Program-made: the position numbers and the translations under genes
Assembly (NCBI RefSeq): GCF_027532945.1
Contig: NZ_JAPZTZ010000018.1
Location: 1 to 64,000, forward strand
Length of the DNA: 64,000 bases
Source of the DNA: Phreatobacter sp.
Lineage (GTDB): Bacteria > Pseudomonadota > Alphaproteobacteria > Rhizobiales > Phreatobacteraceae
Direction of reading: 5' to 3'
Shown: positions 26,931 to 36,166 of the stretch, piece after piece
Layout of the letters: the number at the start of each line of letters is the position of its first letter
Numbering within the stretch: position 1 is the stretch's first letter
Notes under the pieces: model-generated
What the model was told of the DNA's origin: nothing
Seen by the model: the letters and a program-made list of their open reading frames with translations, nothing else
Databases searched by the model: none

Positions 26931-28160
26931 CTATTCCGCCGCGGCCTGGTAGCGCTGCAGCGACAGGTCCAGTTCCATCCAGACATCGAGCAGCGCTGCC
27001 GCGAGGTCGTCGACCATCGCGTCGGTATGGGCCGGGCCCGGCGTGATGCGCAGCCGCTCGGTGCCCTTCGGCACGGTCGGATAATTGATCGGCTGGATGT
27101 AGATGCCGTGCCGGCGGAGCAGCAGGTCGCTCGCCGCCTTGCACTTCTCGGCATCGCCCACCAGCACCGGCACGATATGCGTGTCACTCGCCATCACCGG
27201 CAGGCCGGCAAGCGACAGGACACGCTTCGCCCGCGCCGCCTGGCGCTGCTGCATGTCGCGCTCGACCGACGAGGTCTTGAGGTGGCGAATGGCGGCCGCA
27301 GCCGCGGCGGCAACCGCCGGCGGCAGGGCGGTGGTGAAGATGAACCCGGGCGCATGGCAACGCACCGCGTCGATGACCGCGGCCGAACCGGCAATATAGC
27401 CGCCCATGACGCCGAAGGCCTTGCCGAGCGTGCCCTCGATGACATCGAGCCGGTGCATCTGGCCGTCGCGCTCGGCGACGCCGGCGCCGCGCGGGCCGTA
27501 CATGCCGACCGCATGGACCTCGTCGATATAGGTCATGGCGCGGTGGCGCTCCGCGAGGTCGCAGATCGCCGCGATCGGCGAGACGTCGCCGTCCATCGAA
27601 TAGACGCTCTCGAAGACGATGAGCTTGTTGCGCTCGGGACCGGCCGCGATCAGCAGCTCTTCGAGATGGGCGAGGTCGTTGTGGCGGAAGATGACCCGCT
27701 CGCAGCCGGACTGGCGCACGCCCTCGATCATCGAATTGTGGTTCAGCGCGTCCGACAGGATGAGGCAGTCGGGCAGCAGCTTGGCGATGGTGGAGATCCC
27801 GGCCTGGTTGGAGATGTAGCCGGAGGTGAAGACGAGGGCCGCTTCCTTGCCATGGAGGTCGGCGAGCTCGCGCTCCAGCTCGACGATCGGATGGGAGGTG
27901 CCGGAAATGTTGCGGGTTCCGCCGGCACCCGCGCCCATGGTCATCGCCGTCTCGGCCATGGCGGCCGTCACCGAGGGGTGGTGGCCCATGCCGAGATAGT
28001 CGTTCGAGCACCAGATGACGACGTCGCGGGGCCCGTCGGGAGAATGCCAGGTGGCTTGCGGGAACTGCCCGACCTTGCGTTCGAGGTCAGCGAAGACCCG
28101 GTAGCGGCGTTCGTCCTTCAATCGATCGATGGCCGATCGGAAAAAGTCGGTGTAGGTCAT
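26931..28160 (-). CDS. hemA: 5-aminolevulinate synthase
   Basis: This 409-residue PLP enzyme condenses glycine with succinyl-CoA to 5-aminolevulinate, the first step of the alphaproteobacterial (C4) heme pathway. The PLP lysine is Lys247 in [18 protein letters not shown]. The Asp of [12 protein letters not shown] and the HNSMIEG and [11 protein letters not shown] segments are diagnostic, and the length equals that of Rhodobacter HemA. ATG 28160 gives the canonical start [16 protein letters not shown]/FixK-type box lies 76-89 nt upstream (annotated), which predicts induction under low oxygen. The gene converges with DUF2336 and has its own promoter region after the class II aldolase gene. Confidence 0.97.
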   Translation of the reverse strand: MTYTDFFRSAIDRLKDERRYRVFADLERKVGQFPQATWHSPDGPRDVVIWCSNDYLGMGHHPSVTAAMAETAMTMGAGAGGTRNISGTSHPIVELERELADLHGKEAALVFTSGYISNQAGISTIAKLLPDCLILSDALNHNSMIEGVRQSGCERVIFRHNDLAHLEELLIAAGPERNKLIVFESVYSMDGDVSPIAAICDLAERHRAMTYIDEVHAVGMYGPRGAGVAERDGQMHRLDVIEGTLGKAFGVMGGYIAGSAAVIDAVRCHAPGFIFTTALPPAVAAAAAAAIRHLKTSSVERDMQQRQAARAKRVLSLAGLPVMASDTHIVPVLVGDAEKCKAASDLLLRRHGIYIQPINYPTVPKGTERLRITPGPAHTDAMVDDLAAALLDVWMELDLSLQRYQAAAE

Positions 28161-28235
28161 GGCTCGTCCGGTCTGTGCGAGCCCCGGCAGACGTCGGGGG
28201 ATACCGGACTGTGCAGGCACTCGTCCGGCGTGGCC

Positions 28236-28249
28236 TTGACGTCGATCAA
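28236..28249 (-). promoter_or_regulatory. FNR/FixK-type operator upstream of hemA
   Basis: On the plus strand the site reads TTGACGTCGATCAA, and on the minus strand TTGATCGACGTCAA. This matches 9 of 10 defined positions of the Crp/FNR consensus TTGAT-N4-ATCAA. It lies in the 151-bp gap upstream of minus-strand hemA, centred 82 nt before the start codon. FnrL and FixK control of hemA is established in several alphaproteobacteria; control here is inferred. Confidence 0.75.
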
Positions 28250-28311
28250 GGCCGGGCGCCCGTTTAGCACCATTCCAATTTAGGGCGCCACTGCTGCGGC
28301 GCACAGGTCTG

Positions 28312-29034
28312 TCACAAACCGTTCAACCGCATCAGCGCCTCGAAATGCTTCGTGGCCTGATACTCGAGGACCTGCATCCATTCGCGGGCGGTCTGGCGGG
28401 CCTGCTCCTCGGGAATGATCTTCAGCGGCAGGCCGGTGGACTGGGCCAGCACCTGCTGCTTGCAGGCCCGCTCCAGGTAGTAGAGGTCATCGAAGGCGAT
28501 GCCGACCGTCGGCCCGCCGATGGTCACGCCGTGATGCTCGAGGAAGATGATGTCGGCATGCGGATTGTCCTTCTGCGCTTGGGCGATGCGCTCGCCCTCC
28601 TCGGCGTTCAGCGCGACGCCGCCGAAGCCCTGGTAGGCGGTCCGGCCGAGGAAGCGGCAGGCGGTCTGGTGCGCCATTTCCAGCTTGCCGCCCTCGACCA
28701 TGGTGAGCGCGGTCGCATAGGGCATGTGGACGTGCAGGATCGCCTGGTGGCGCGGATTGGCGCGGTGGCCGGCAATATGGATGTTGCGCGCTGTCGCCTC
28801 GACCTCGCCCCAGCCATCGTGGATATGGCCGTCGCCGTCGATCAGCAGGAGGTCGTCGGGGCGCATCTCGCCCCAGTGGATCCCATAGGGATTGATGAGG
28901 TAGCGCTCCTCGGGGCCCGGCACGACCACCGAGAAATGGTTGCAGATGCCCTCGTTGAGCTCCTGGGCCGCCGCCAGCCTGAGGGCGGCGGCAAGCTCGC
29001 GGCGCAGGGTCTTGATGTCCTTGTGGTTCGACAT
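28312..29034 (-). CDS. Class II aldolase/adducin family protein
   Basis: This 240-residue protein has the zinc aldolase fold. The zinc-binding HxH is in [12 protein letters not shown], and a further His pair is in [25 protein letters not shown] and [21 protein letters not shown] form the substrate and phosphate loop region. Members include fuculose/ribulose-phosphate aldolases and epimerases, but this subgroup is uncharacterised and may act on a non-phosphorylated acid. ATG 29034 follows no perfect ribosome binding site (GACCCGAGCGCACCC). It lies downstream of infC on the same strand, after a terminator, and upstream of hemA. Confidence 0.85.
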   Translation of the reverse strand: MSNHKDIKTLRRELAAALRLAAAQELNEGICNHFSVVVPGPEERYLINPYGIHWGEMRPDDLLLIDGDGHIHDGWGEVEATARNIHIAGHRANPRHQAILHVHMPYATALTMVEGGKLEMAHQTACRFLGRTAYQGFGGVALNAEEGERIAQAQKDNPHADIIFLEHHGVTIGGPTVGIAFDDLYYLERACKQQVLAQSTGLPLKIIPEEQARQTAREWMQVLEYQATKHFEALMRLNGL

Positions 29035-29054
29035 GGGTGCGCTCGGGTCCGCTG

Positions 29055-29090
29055 AAAAAGGAAAGCGCCCGCGACGGTGTCGCAGGCGCT
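29055..29090 (-). terminator. Rho-independent terminator after infC
   Basis: On the minus strand, AGCGCCTGCGAC, an ACC loop and GTCGCGGGCGCT form a 12-bp stem with one mismatch, followed by TTCCTTTTT. It lies 38 nt past the infC stop, just upstream of the class II aldolase start. Confidence 0.8.
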
Positions 29091-29127
29091 CGGGACAATG
29101 CCGTTGGCGGCCCTCAGGCCGCAACCC

Positions 29128-29667
<540 letters not shown>

Positions 29668-29673
29668 GGGGCG

Positions 29674-29680
29674 TCTCCTT
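29674..29680 (-). promoter_or_regulatory. Ribosome binding site that decides the infC start
   Basis: The minus strand reads AAGGAGA, then ACGCCCC-type spacing, then ATT. The spacing to ATT is optimal, while the first ATG is 12 nt further downstream, so the site favours the non-canonical ATT start codon. Confidence 0.7.
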
Positions 29681-29889
29681 GACGTCGTTGAAGGGGTCCG
29701 GGGGATCGGTCGCGGCCACTCCCGCCCGATGGCTGGAAGGCTGGCCTGCGGCGATGCTCCGAAGGACGGCGAAGATCGGGAGAAAACCCGCAGAAGTCAA
29801 TGGTTCGCTGCATTTTCAGCCAGGCCCTTGCTCCGATGTCACAGGCGGGGCTAGGCAGGGCGCGTCCCCCAACCGCCGGAGCCGCCGCC

Positions 29890-30651
29890 ATGACTGAGCT
29901 TCCCCCGCCGGACTTCCTGACCGTCGGCACCGGCGCCGAGGCCCGGCGGATCGCCTATCGGCAGGTCTCCGGCAAGGGACCGACCGTCGTCTGGCTGGGT
30001 GGTTTCAAGTCCGACATGAAGGGCACCAAGGCCGCGGCGCTCTCCGCCTGGGCAAGCCGCGAGGGCCGCGCCTTCCTGCGCTTCGACTATTCCGGCCATG
30101 GCGAATCGGAGGGCGATTTCGAGGCGGGGACCATCTCGCGCTGGGCCGAGGAGGCGGTGGCCATGATCGGCCTCGCCGGGCCCCGGCCGATCCTCGTCGG
30201 TTCCTCCATGGGCGGCTGGATCAGCCTCCTGGCGGTGCGGCGCCTGCCCGCGCCTCCTGCCGGCATGGTGCTGATTGCCCCCGCGCCCGACTTCACCGAG
30301 GCGCTGATGTGGCCGGCCTTCTCGCAGGAGGTTCGCGCCACCATCATGACCGAAGGCCGCTGGGTGCGGCCCTCCGCCTATGACGAGGGCGGCTATCCCA
30401 TCACCCGCGCCCTCATCGAGGACGGCCGCCGGAACCTCGTCCTCGGCGGCCTCGTCGAGACCGGCTGTCCCGTCCACATCCTCCAGGGCATGGAGGATCC
30501 GGACGTGCCCTGGCGCCACGCCATGCTGCTCGCCGAGAAGATGGCCCGCGACGATGTGGTGGTCACGCTGATCAAGGACGGCGACCACCGCCTGTCGCGC
30601 CCGGAGGATCTCGCGCGGTTGGAAGCGGCCGTCGCGGCAATCGGCACTTGA
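29890..30651 (+). CDS. Alpha/beta hydrolase, ABHD10-like
   Basis: This 253-residue serine hydrolase has the nucleophile elbow GSSMGG with Ser106, the acid in MEDPDVPW, and the catalytic His in DGDHRLSR. The N-terminal part (VVWLGGFKSDMKGTKAAAL, FLRFDYSGHGESEGDF) matches the ABHD10/palmitoyl-thioesterase-like esterases. These cleave acyl thioesters or acyl glucuronides. The start is the ATG at 29890. It is divergent from infC and followed by a regulator gene on the same strand. The cellular substrate is unknown. Confidence 0.88.
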   Translation: MTELPPPDFLTVGTGAEARRIAYRQVSGKGPTVVWLGGFKSDMKGTKAAALSAWASREGRAFLRFDYSGHGESEGDFEAGTISRWAEEAVAMIGLAGPRPILVGSSMGGWISLLAVRRLPAPPAGMVLIAPAPDFTEALMWPAFSQEVRATIMTEGRWVRPSAYDEGGYPITRALIEDGRRNLVLGGLVETGCPVHILQGMEDPDVPWRHAMLLAEKMARDDVVVTLIKDGDHRLSRPEDLARLEAAVAAIGT

Positions 30652-30653
30652 TT

Positions 30654-30673
30654 CTACTATGAGAGAAATGTAG
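30654..30673. promoter_or_regulatory. CTAC-N12-GTAG dyad before the XRE-cupin gene
   Basis: CTAC and GTAG flank a 12-nt A+T-rich core, 9 nt upstream of the regulator start. The position would suit an autoregulatory operator, but the arms are short and the evidence is weak. Confidence 0.2.
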
Positions 30674-30682
30674 TCTCCAATC

Positions 30683-31276
30683 ATGGAGACAGCTACTGCC
30701 CCAGACGATCTCGACCAGGTGGTCGCCCAACGCGTGCGCGAGCTCCGCGCTGCCAAGGGCCTGACCCTCGACCAGCTCGCGGCGCTCTCCGGCGTTTCCC
30801 GTGCCATGATCTCGCGGATCGAGCGGGCCGAGGCCAGCGCCACGGCCGTGCTCCTGGTCAAGCTCGGTGCGGCGCTTGGCGTCACCCTCGGCACCCTCTT
30901 CGAGAAGCCGCAGCCCAAGCCCGATCCGGTGCGCCGCGCCGCCACGACCGCGGTTCGCACCGATCCCGAGACCGGCTATACCCGCCGCAACGTCGCCCCG
31001 CCCAACGCGTCGGGCACCGACATCGTCGAGGTCATGCTGCCCGCCGGCAAGCGCGTCGCCTATGACAACATCGTCGTCATCCCCGTCGAGCAGTTCGTCT
31101 GGGTGCTGGAGGGCACGCTGACCCTCTCCTATGACGGCCTTGTCAGCGATCTTGGCCCCGGCGACTGCCGGGTGATGCGCCTCGACTATCCCCTCGTCTT
31201 CGAAAACCGCACCGACCAGCCGGCGCGCTACTGCGTCGTCCTCGTGCCCAACACCTCCGGAGGGCTCCGCCGATGA
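30683..31276 (+). CDS. XRE-family regulator with C-terminal cupin domain
   Basis: This 197-residue regulator has an N-terminal HTH_3 domain (about residues 12-70: RELRAAKGLTLDQLAALSGV, then RAMISRIERAEASATAVLLVKL). A C-terminal cupin sensor follows (about 110-195: VEQFVWVLEGTLTLSYDG, LGPGDCRVMRLDYPLVFENRT). Such proteins usually repress or activate a neighbouring gene in response to a small metabolite. Its stop overlaps the start of the GNAT gene by 4 nt (ATGA), so the acetyltransferase is very probably co-regulated. Confidence 0.93.
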   Translation: METATAPDDLDQVVAQRVRELRAAKGLTLDQLAALSGVSRAMISRIERAEASATAVLLVKLGAALGVTLGTLFEKPQPKPDPVRRAATTAVRTDPETGYTRRNVAPPNASGTDIVEVMLPAGKRVAYDNIVVIPVEQFVWVLEGTLTLSYDGLVSDLGPGDCRVMRLDYPLVFENRTDQPARYCVVLVPNTSGGLRR

Positions 31277-32304
31277 TCACCATCGAGACCCTCGGCCCCG
31301 AGGCCGCCGCCCGCCACGTGCCGGGCCTTGCGGCCGTCCTCACCGACTGCGTCACCAAGGGCGCCTCGGTCAGCTTCATGAACCCCTACACGTCGGCGGA
31401 TGGTGAGGCCTATTTCGGCAAGGTTGCCTCGAGCGTTGCTGCGGGAGACACGGTCCTGGTCGCCGCCTTCCTCGGTGACCGCGTCATCGGCACCGCCCAG
31501 CTCGGCCTCGACATGCCGCCGAACCAGCCGCATCGCGCCGAGGTCAAGAAGATGCTGGTGCACAGCGACGGCCGCCGCCAGGGCATTGCCGGCTCGCTGC
31601 TGCGCCGGGTGGAGGAGGAAGCGCTCGCTCGTGGCCGCACGCTCCTCATCCTCGACACCGGCAGCGAGGAGGCCCGGCGCGTCTATGAGCGGGGCGGCTG
31701 GTCGCGCTTCGGCTTCGTGCCGGATTTCGCCCTCTGGCCGGATGGCGGCTTCTGCGACACCACCTTCTACCTCAAGGACCTCACCCCGCCCCGCAACGCG
31801 CCACCCAGCGCCGCGATCGTCCGCGAGGCGACCGATGAGGACCTGCCGGTGATCCTCGAGATCATCAACGACGCCATCGTCGCCAGCACGGCGGTCTGGT
31901 CCGACGAGCCGGTGGACCTTGACGAGCGCCGCGCCTGGTTCTCCGAGCGCCGCGCCGGTGGCAATCCGGTGCTGGTGGCCGAGGATGGCGGCCGCGTCGT
32001 CGGCTTCGGCTCCTATCTCCAGTTCCGCGCCTGGTCGGGCTATCGCAACGCGGTCGAGCACTCGGTCTATGTCTCGGGAGAGGCCCGCGGCCGTGGCATC
32101 GGCCTCGCCCTTGTCGAGGCGCTTACTGCGCGCGCCAGGGAGGCCGGCAAGCATGTCATCGTCGGCGGCGTCGAGGGCAGCAACACGCCGTCGCTGAAGC
32201 TGCATCGCCGCGCCGGCTTCATTGAGGTCGGGCGCATGCCGGGCATCGGCGAGAAGTTCGGCCGCCGCCTCGACCTCGTCTTCCTGCAGAAGCAGCTCGC
32301 CTGA
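31273..32304 (+). CDS. Tandem GNAT acetyltransferase (two fused domains)
   Basis: This 343-residue protein consists of two GNAT domains. Domain 1 (about residues 1-165) has the acetyl-CoA loop SDGRRQGIAGSLLRRVEEEA. Domain 2 (about 178-343) begins AIVREATDEDLPVILEIIND and has GEARGRGIGLALVEALTARA plus VEGSNTPSLKLHRRAGF, which is like phosphinothricin/methionine-sulfone N-acetyltransferases (PAT). Domain 2 probably acetylates a small amine or amino-acid analogue; domain 1 is of unknown specificity. Translation is coupled to the XRE-cupin gene. It is about twice the usual GNAT length with no frameshift. Confidence 0.9.
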   Translation: MITIETLGPEAAARHVPGLAAVLTDCVTKGASVSFMNPYTSADGEAYFGKVASSVAAGDTVLVAAFLGDRVIGTAQLGLDMPPNQPHRAEVKKMLVHSDGRRQGIAGSLLRRVEEEALARGRTLLILDTGSEEARRVYERGGWSRFGFVPDFALWPDGGFCDTTFYLKDLTPPRNAPPSAAIVREATDEDLPVILEIINDAIVASTAVWSDEPVDLDERRAWFSERRAGGNPVLVAEDGGRVVGFGSYLQFRAWSGYRNAVEHSVYVSGEARGRGIGLALVEALTARAREAGKHVIVGGVEGSNTPSLKLHRRAGFIEVGRMPGIGEKFGRRLDLVFLQKQLA

Positions 32305-32308
32305 GGCG

Positions 32309-33043
32309 TCAGCCCTCGTAGCGGTGCAGGTTGGCGCCATGCGCCCGCAGCCAGGCCTTGGCCGGCTCCATGCCCGGGCAGAGATCCTTGACGATGCGCC
32401 AGAAGCGCGGCGAGTGGTTCATCTCCTTGAGATGCGCCACCTCGTGGGCCGCGAGATAATCGAGCACGAAGGGCGGCGCGAGGATGAGCCGCCAGGAATA
32501 GTTGATCGCCCCGGTCGAGGAGGCCGAGCCCCAGCGGCTCGCCTGGTCGCGGATGCCGATGCGGGTGACCTTGACGCCGAGGCGATCGGCATAGCGGCGC
32601 GTCGCCGCCTCGAGGTCCTTGCGCGCCTCGCGCTTGAGGAAGTCCCTGACACGCCGTGAGACGAACTCCGCCTCCCCCGCCACCAGGATCGACCCGTTCT
32701 CCACCCAGACCGTGCCGCGCCGGTCAGGCCGGTGGGAGATGGTGTGCGGCACGCCGCGCAGCGGCACCGAGGCACCGGGAAGGAAGGCAAGGCGGTCGGG
32801 GATGCGGTTGAGGCGGGTGGCGATCCAGGCGCCGTGGCGCTCGGCAAAACCGATGGCATCGGCGATGCGGGCCCGCGCCGGCATGGACAGCACAGCGTCA
32901 CGGGAGGTCGAGCGCACGCGCAGCGTGAACCGCCGCGCCTGGGCCAGGCGGCGGATGGCGACCGTGTAGGCGACCCCCTCGTGGGAGACCGTGATGGCCT
33001 CCGGGTCGGGTTCGCGCTGGAAGAGCCGACGAATGATGGACAT
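32309..33043 (-). CDS. YgjP/DUF45-type M48 metallopeptidase-like protein
   Basis: This 244-residue protein has the zinc motif HEVAH (His200, Glu201, His204) with a further His in MNHSPRFW (about 210). It is preceded by SRWGSASSTGAINYSWRLILAPPFVLDYLAAHEVAHL, the signature of the YgjP family. The N-terminal half is a mixed domain of basic character with RRFTLRVRSTSRDAVLSMP. The family is widespread, poorly characterised, and often described as SprT-like or DUF45. ATG 33043 is used. It converges with the GNAT gene, 4 nt apart. Confidence 0.88.
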   Translation of the reverse strand: MSIIRRLFQREPDPEAITVSHEGVAYTVAIRRLAQARRFTLRVRSTSRDAVLSMPARARIADAIGFAERHGAWIATRLNRIPDRLAFLPGASVPLRGVPHTISHRPDRRGTVWVENGSILVAGEAEFVSRRVRDFLKREARKDLEAATRRYADRLGVKVTRIGIRDQASRWGSASSTGAINYSWRLILAPPFVLDYLAAHEVAHLKEMNHSPRFWRIVKDLCPGMEPAKAWLRAHGANLHRYEG

Positions 33044-33147
33044 GGGGCGAGGATAGCGAGTCGGCGGCCCGGAGGCCACTGCGGCAGCGGGGCGAAGGGC
33101 CGCCCTGCTGCCGGCTGCTGCCATGGACAGAGGTATCCGGGTGGGCG

Positions 33148-34470
33148 TCAGCGGCCGCCGCGGATCATCTTCAGCACGGCCGACTTGGCAGAGGGCTTCT
33201 CGGCTGCCGGCTTCGCCGCGGTCTTGGACCCCTGCGCCTTGCGATAGGCGTGGGTGCGCATGAAATCCATGACGCGCGGGGCAATGTCGGCGCGGAAGCG
33301 CGAGCCGTTGAACACGCCGTAATGGCCGACCGCCGGCTGCAGATGGTGGTGGCGCATGTCCTCGGGGATGGAGGTGGCGAGGCCATGGGCCGCCAGCGTC
33401 TGGCCGCCGCCGGTGATGTCGTCCTTCTCGCCCTCGACGGTGAGAAGAGCCACGCGCCGGATGGCCTTCGGGTCCACCGGCCGGTCGCGGTGCATCATGA
33501 TGCCGCGCGGCAGGTGGTGCTCGACGAAGACCCGCTCGATGGTCTGCAGGTAGAACTCGGCGGTCAGGTCCATCACCGCCAGATACTCGTCGTAGAACTC
33601 GCGGTGCTTCTGGGCGCCGTCGCCGTCGCCCTTCACCAGGTTGCGGAACAGCTCGCGATGGGCGTCGACATGGCGGTCGAGGTTCATCGACATGAAGCCG
33701 TTAATCTGCAGGAAGCCCGGATAGACCGGCCGCATCATGCCGGGATGCGGGAACGGCACCGTGGTGATGACGTTGCGGCGGAACCAGTCGGTGCCGCGCT
33801 CTTCCGCCAGCTTGTTGACGGCGGTCGGGTTCGACCGTGTGTCGATCGGCCCGCCCATGAGGGTCAGCGTCGTCGGCACATAGGGGTCGTCCTCGGCCTC
33901 CATGCGGGCGACCGCCGCAAAGACCGGCACGGCCGGCTGGCAGACGGCCATGACATGGGTGTCGGGGCCGAGGAAATGCAGCATGGAGACGACGTAGTCG
34001 ACATAGTCGTCGAGGTCGAAGCGGCCCTCAGCCATCGGCACCATCCGGGCATCGGCCCAGTCGGTGATGAAGACCTCGTGGTTCGGCAGGAAGGTGTCGA
34101 CCGTGCCGCGCAGCAGCGTGGCGTAGTGGCCGGACATCGGCGCGACGATCAGCACCTTCGGGTCGGCCTTGCGGCCGCGCGGCAGGGCGCGCTGGAAATG
34201 GATGAGGTCGCAGAAGGGGCGCTTCCACACGACCTGCTCGGTCACCGCCACCCGCTCGCCGCCGACGAGGGCGGTGGGCAGGTTGAAGCCGGGCTTGCCG
34301 TAGCGCCGCGTCGCCCGCTCGAAGAGCTCGGCGGCGGCGGCCATCTGCTTGGCCATGGGCAGGTGGGAGAAGGGATTGACCGGGTTGTTCAGCGCCAGCT
34401 TGGTCGCATCTGCCATCGCCCGGTAGGGCGAAAGCATGGCATGGGTCGCTTCATAGAAGTGGTAGAGCAC
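33148..34470 (-). CDS. phaZ: Intracellular polyhydroxyalkanoate depolymerase
   Basis: This 440-residue enzyme mobilises stored polyhydroxybutyrate. The modified lipase box with a Cys nucleophile is seen as AVCQPAVP (Cys177). WADARMVPMAEGRFDLDDYVDYV, GGPIDTR and LQPAVGHYGVFNGSRF, with the catalytic His, also fit the intracellular PhaZ group of Ralstonia and rhizobia. The start codon is GTG at 34470, preceded by CGGAGGCATTGC on the minus strand. The C-terminus is a Lys/Ala-rich tail (KTAAKPAAEKPSAK), possibly a granule or DNA contact. A perfect TTAA-N7-TTAA site lies about 173 nt upstream. The polymerase phaC is not in the window. Confidence 0.95.
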   Translation of the reverse strand: MLYHFYEATHAMLSPYRAMADATKLALNNPVNPFSHLPMAKQMAAAAELFERATRRYGKPGFNLPTALVGGERVAVTEQVVWKRPFCDLIHFQRALPRGRKADPKVLIVAPMSGHYATLLRGTVDTFLPNHEVFITDWADARMVPMAEGRFDLDDYVDYVVSMLHFLGPDTHVMAVCQPAVPVFAAVARMEAEDDPYVPTTLTLMGGPIDTRSNPTAVNKLAEERGTDWFRRNVITTVPFPHPGMMRPVYPGFLQINGFMSMNLDRHVDAHRELFRNLVKGDGDGAQKHREFYDEYLAVMDLTAEFYLQTIERVFVEHHLPRGIMMHRDRPVDPKAIRRVALLTVEGEKDDITGGGQTLAAHGLATSIPEDMRHHHLQPAVGHYGVFNGSRFRADIAPRVMDFMRTHAYRKAQGSKTAAKPAAEKPSAKSAVLKMIRGGR

Positions 34471-34642
34471 GCAATGCCTCCGAAGGGTGGGCCCGCGATG
34501 ACGTCGACCGGGTCCGGCGGGATCCCGGGCCTTCAGGGCGGAGACGCGTCACCGGCACGCGAGGTTCCCGGTTTGCTGCACTGCCGAAATTTGTAACCTG
34601 CTGATGACAGCTTGGGCAATCCCCAGCCTGTGGGACACCGGG

Positions 34643-34657
34643 TTAACCGGTGCTTAA
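34643..34657. promoter_or_regulatory. Perfect CtrA-type box (TTAA-N7-TTAA) upstream of phaZ
   Basis: The site reads TTAACCGGTGCTTAA, followed by C on the plus strand; the minus strand also reads TTAA-N7-TTAAC. It matches the full CtrA consensus of alphaproteobacteria. TTAA is rare in this G+C-rich window. It sits in the 233-bp gap between phaZ (minus, downstream) and the stop of the ABC permease. CtrA control is inferred. Confidence 0.6.
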
Positions 34658-34703
34658 CGTGCCTTCAGGGGCACATCAGCCGAAAGTAGCAGCCGGCAAA
34701 GCC

Positions 34704-35501
34704 TCACTCGCCGCTGGAGAGCAGCGAGCCGGCATCGCGCGCCTTTTCCAGCAGCGCTGCGAAGGCGAAGGCTGCAATGGCGATCCAGATGATGTTGAGG
34801 ACCGTCGCATAGGCGAGGAGGTCGAGCCGCAGCACGCCTTGCGACAGCACCGCCCGCATCCCCTCGAAGACATGCGTCGGCGGCAGGGCAAGCGCCAGCG
34901 GCTTCATCCAGCCGGGCAGGACGCTCAAGGGGTAGTAGACGCAGCAGAGCGGCCAGAAGACGAACATGATGGTCCAGGCGAGGCTCTCGGCCCCGAGCCC
35001 GTGCCGCAGGATGAGGCCGCAGACGACAAGGCCGACCGCCCATCCCGTGATCACCAGCAGGGCGAAGAAGGCGGCAAAGCCGATGCCGAGACGGGCGAGG
35101 TCGAAGCCGAAGAAGGCCACCGCCAGGATCACCGTCGGGATCATCCCGACGGCCAGGCGCAGGAGGCTCATGGTCATCAGTGCCGCGACGAACTCGATGG
35201 GCCTCAAGGGGCTCATCAGGATGTTGCCGAGATTGCGCGACCAGACCTCCTCCAGGAACGACACGGAGAAGCCGATCTGCCCGCGGAACAGCACCTCCCA
35301 GAGCAGCAGCCCCGAGACCAGCGCGCCGCCGACGAACAGCGTCTGGTTGGTCGAGCCCATGGCATAAGTCTGCAGGAAGCCCCAGGTCAGCAGGTTGAGG
35401 ATCGGCCAGTAGATGAGCTCGAGCAGCCGCGGCCAGGACGAAACCAGCAGATAGAGGTAGCGCAGGCACAGGGCCGCGACGCGGGTCACCGAGAAGGTCA
35501 T
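34704..35501 (-). CDS. ABC-2 type transporter permease
   Basis: This 265-residue membrane protein has six hydrophobic segments and no nucleotide-binding motif. LYLLVSSWPRLLELIYWPILNLLTWGF, the SFLEEVWSRNLGNILMSPLRP cytoplasmic segment and the late WPLCCVYYPLSVLPGWMKPLALALPPTHVFEGMR are typical of the NodJ/DrrB exporter permeases. With the ATPase at 36163 it should form an exporter, with cargo unknown. Its start overlaps the stop of the TrpF-like gene by 4 nt, so the three genes form a tight operon. Confidence 0.92.
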   Translation of the reverse strand: MTFSVTRVAALCLRYLYLLVSSWPRLLELIYWPILNLLTWGFLQTYAMGSTNQTLFVGGALVSGLLLWEVLFRGQIGFSVSFLEEVWSRNLGNILMSPLRPIEFVAALMTMSLLRLAVGMIPTVILAVAFFGFDLARLGIGFAAFFALLVITGWAVGLVVCGLILRHGLGAESLAWTIMFVFWPLCCVYYPLSVLPGWMKPLALALPPTHVFEGMRAVLSQGVLRLDLLAYATVLNIIWIAIAAFAFAALLEKARDAGSLLSSGE

Positions 35502-36166
35502 GCCGCCGACACCGCGTCCATGAAGGCGGAGAGCTTGGCCGGATCGAGATGGCCGCCGGTCCGCACCCCCGAGCAGAGGTCGACGCCGAAGGGCCTGACC
35601 GTGCGGATGGCCTCGCCGACATTGGCGGGGGTGAGCCCGCCGGCGAGGAAGACCGGCCGCGACGAGCGCGCGACGAAGGCGCGGCTCACATCCCAGTCAT
35701 GGGTGCGGCCGGTGCCGCCGAGCTCGGTCATCGTGCCGCCCGACTTGCCGGAATCGAGCAGGAAGGCATGCACATAGGCCTCGTAGCGCGGGATGAGGTC
35801 CAGCACCTGCGGCCCTTCCACGTGGATCACCTGGACACGGCGGACGAGGGGGGCTGCCACCGCCACCACGGCAAGTTCGGAAGGGTCGACATGGTCGACG
35901 ACCTGGACCGTGTTGATGCCGCAATGGCGGGCGTGCTCGGCCATCGCCGCGCCGGTGAGATGAGCGGAGAGCAGGAAGGTCGCCAAAGGCGGCGGCACCT
36001 CGCCGGCAATGGCACGGATCGCCGCGTCGTCGACGAAGCCCGGCCCGGACTGCCGCGCCGCGACGAAGCCGAGCGCATCGGCGCCGGCATCGATCGCCAT
36101 GCGCGCCTCCGCAGCGGAGGAGATGCAGCAGATCTTCACGCGGGTGCGGCGGCCGGACCAGCTCAT
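35498..36166 (-). CDS. TrpF (phosphoribosylanthranilate isomerase)-like protein
   Basis: This 222-residue TIM-barrel protein resembles TrpF. The general-base Cys13 is in VKICCIS (canonical KICGLT), the general-acid Asp138 is in AFLLDSGKSGGTMTELGGTG, and the C-terminal phosphate-binding half is well kept (FLAGGLTPANVGEAIRTV, GVDLCSGVRTG). However, the SPR segment that contacts the anthranilate moiety is replaced by SGPG, and the QLHG motif by VQVVDHVDP. It therefore looks like a paralogue with a changed pocket rather than the tryptophan enzyme. It is locked by 4-nt overlaps between an ABC ATPase gene and an ABC permease gene. No other trp gene is nearby. Confidence 0.85.
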   Translation of the reverse strand: MSWSGRRTRVKICCISSAAEARMAIDAGADALGFVAARQSGPGFVDDAAIRAIAGEVPPPLATFLLSAHLTGAAMAEHARHCGINTVQVVDHVDPSELAVVAVAAPLVRRVQVIHVEGPQVLDLIPRYEAYVHAFLLDSGKSGGTMTELGGTGRTHDWDVSRAFVARSSRPVFLAGGLTPANVGEAIRTVRPFGVDLCSGVRTGGHLDPAKLSAFMDAVSAA

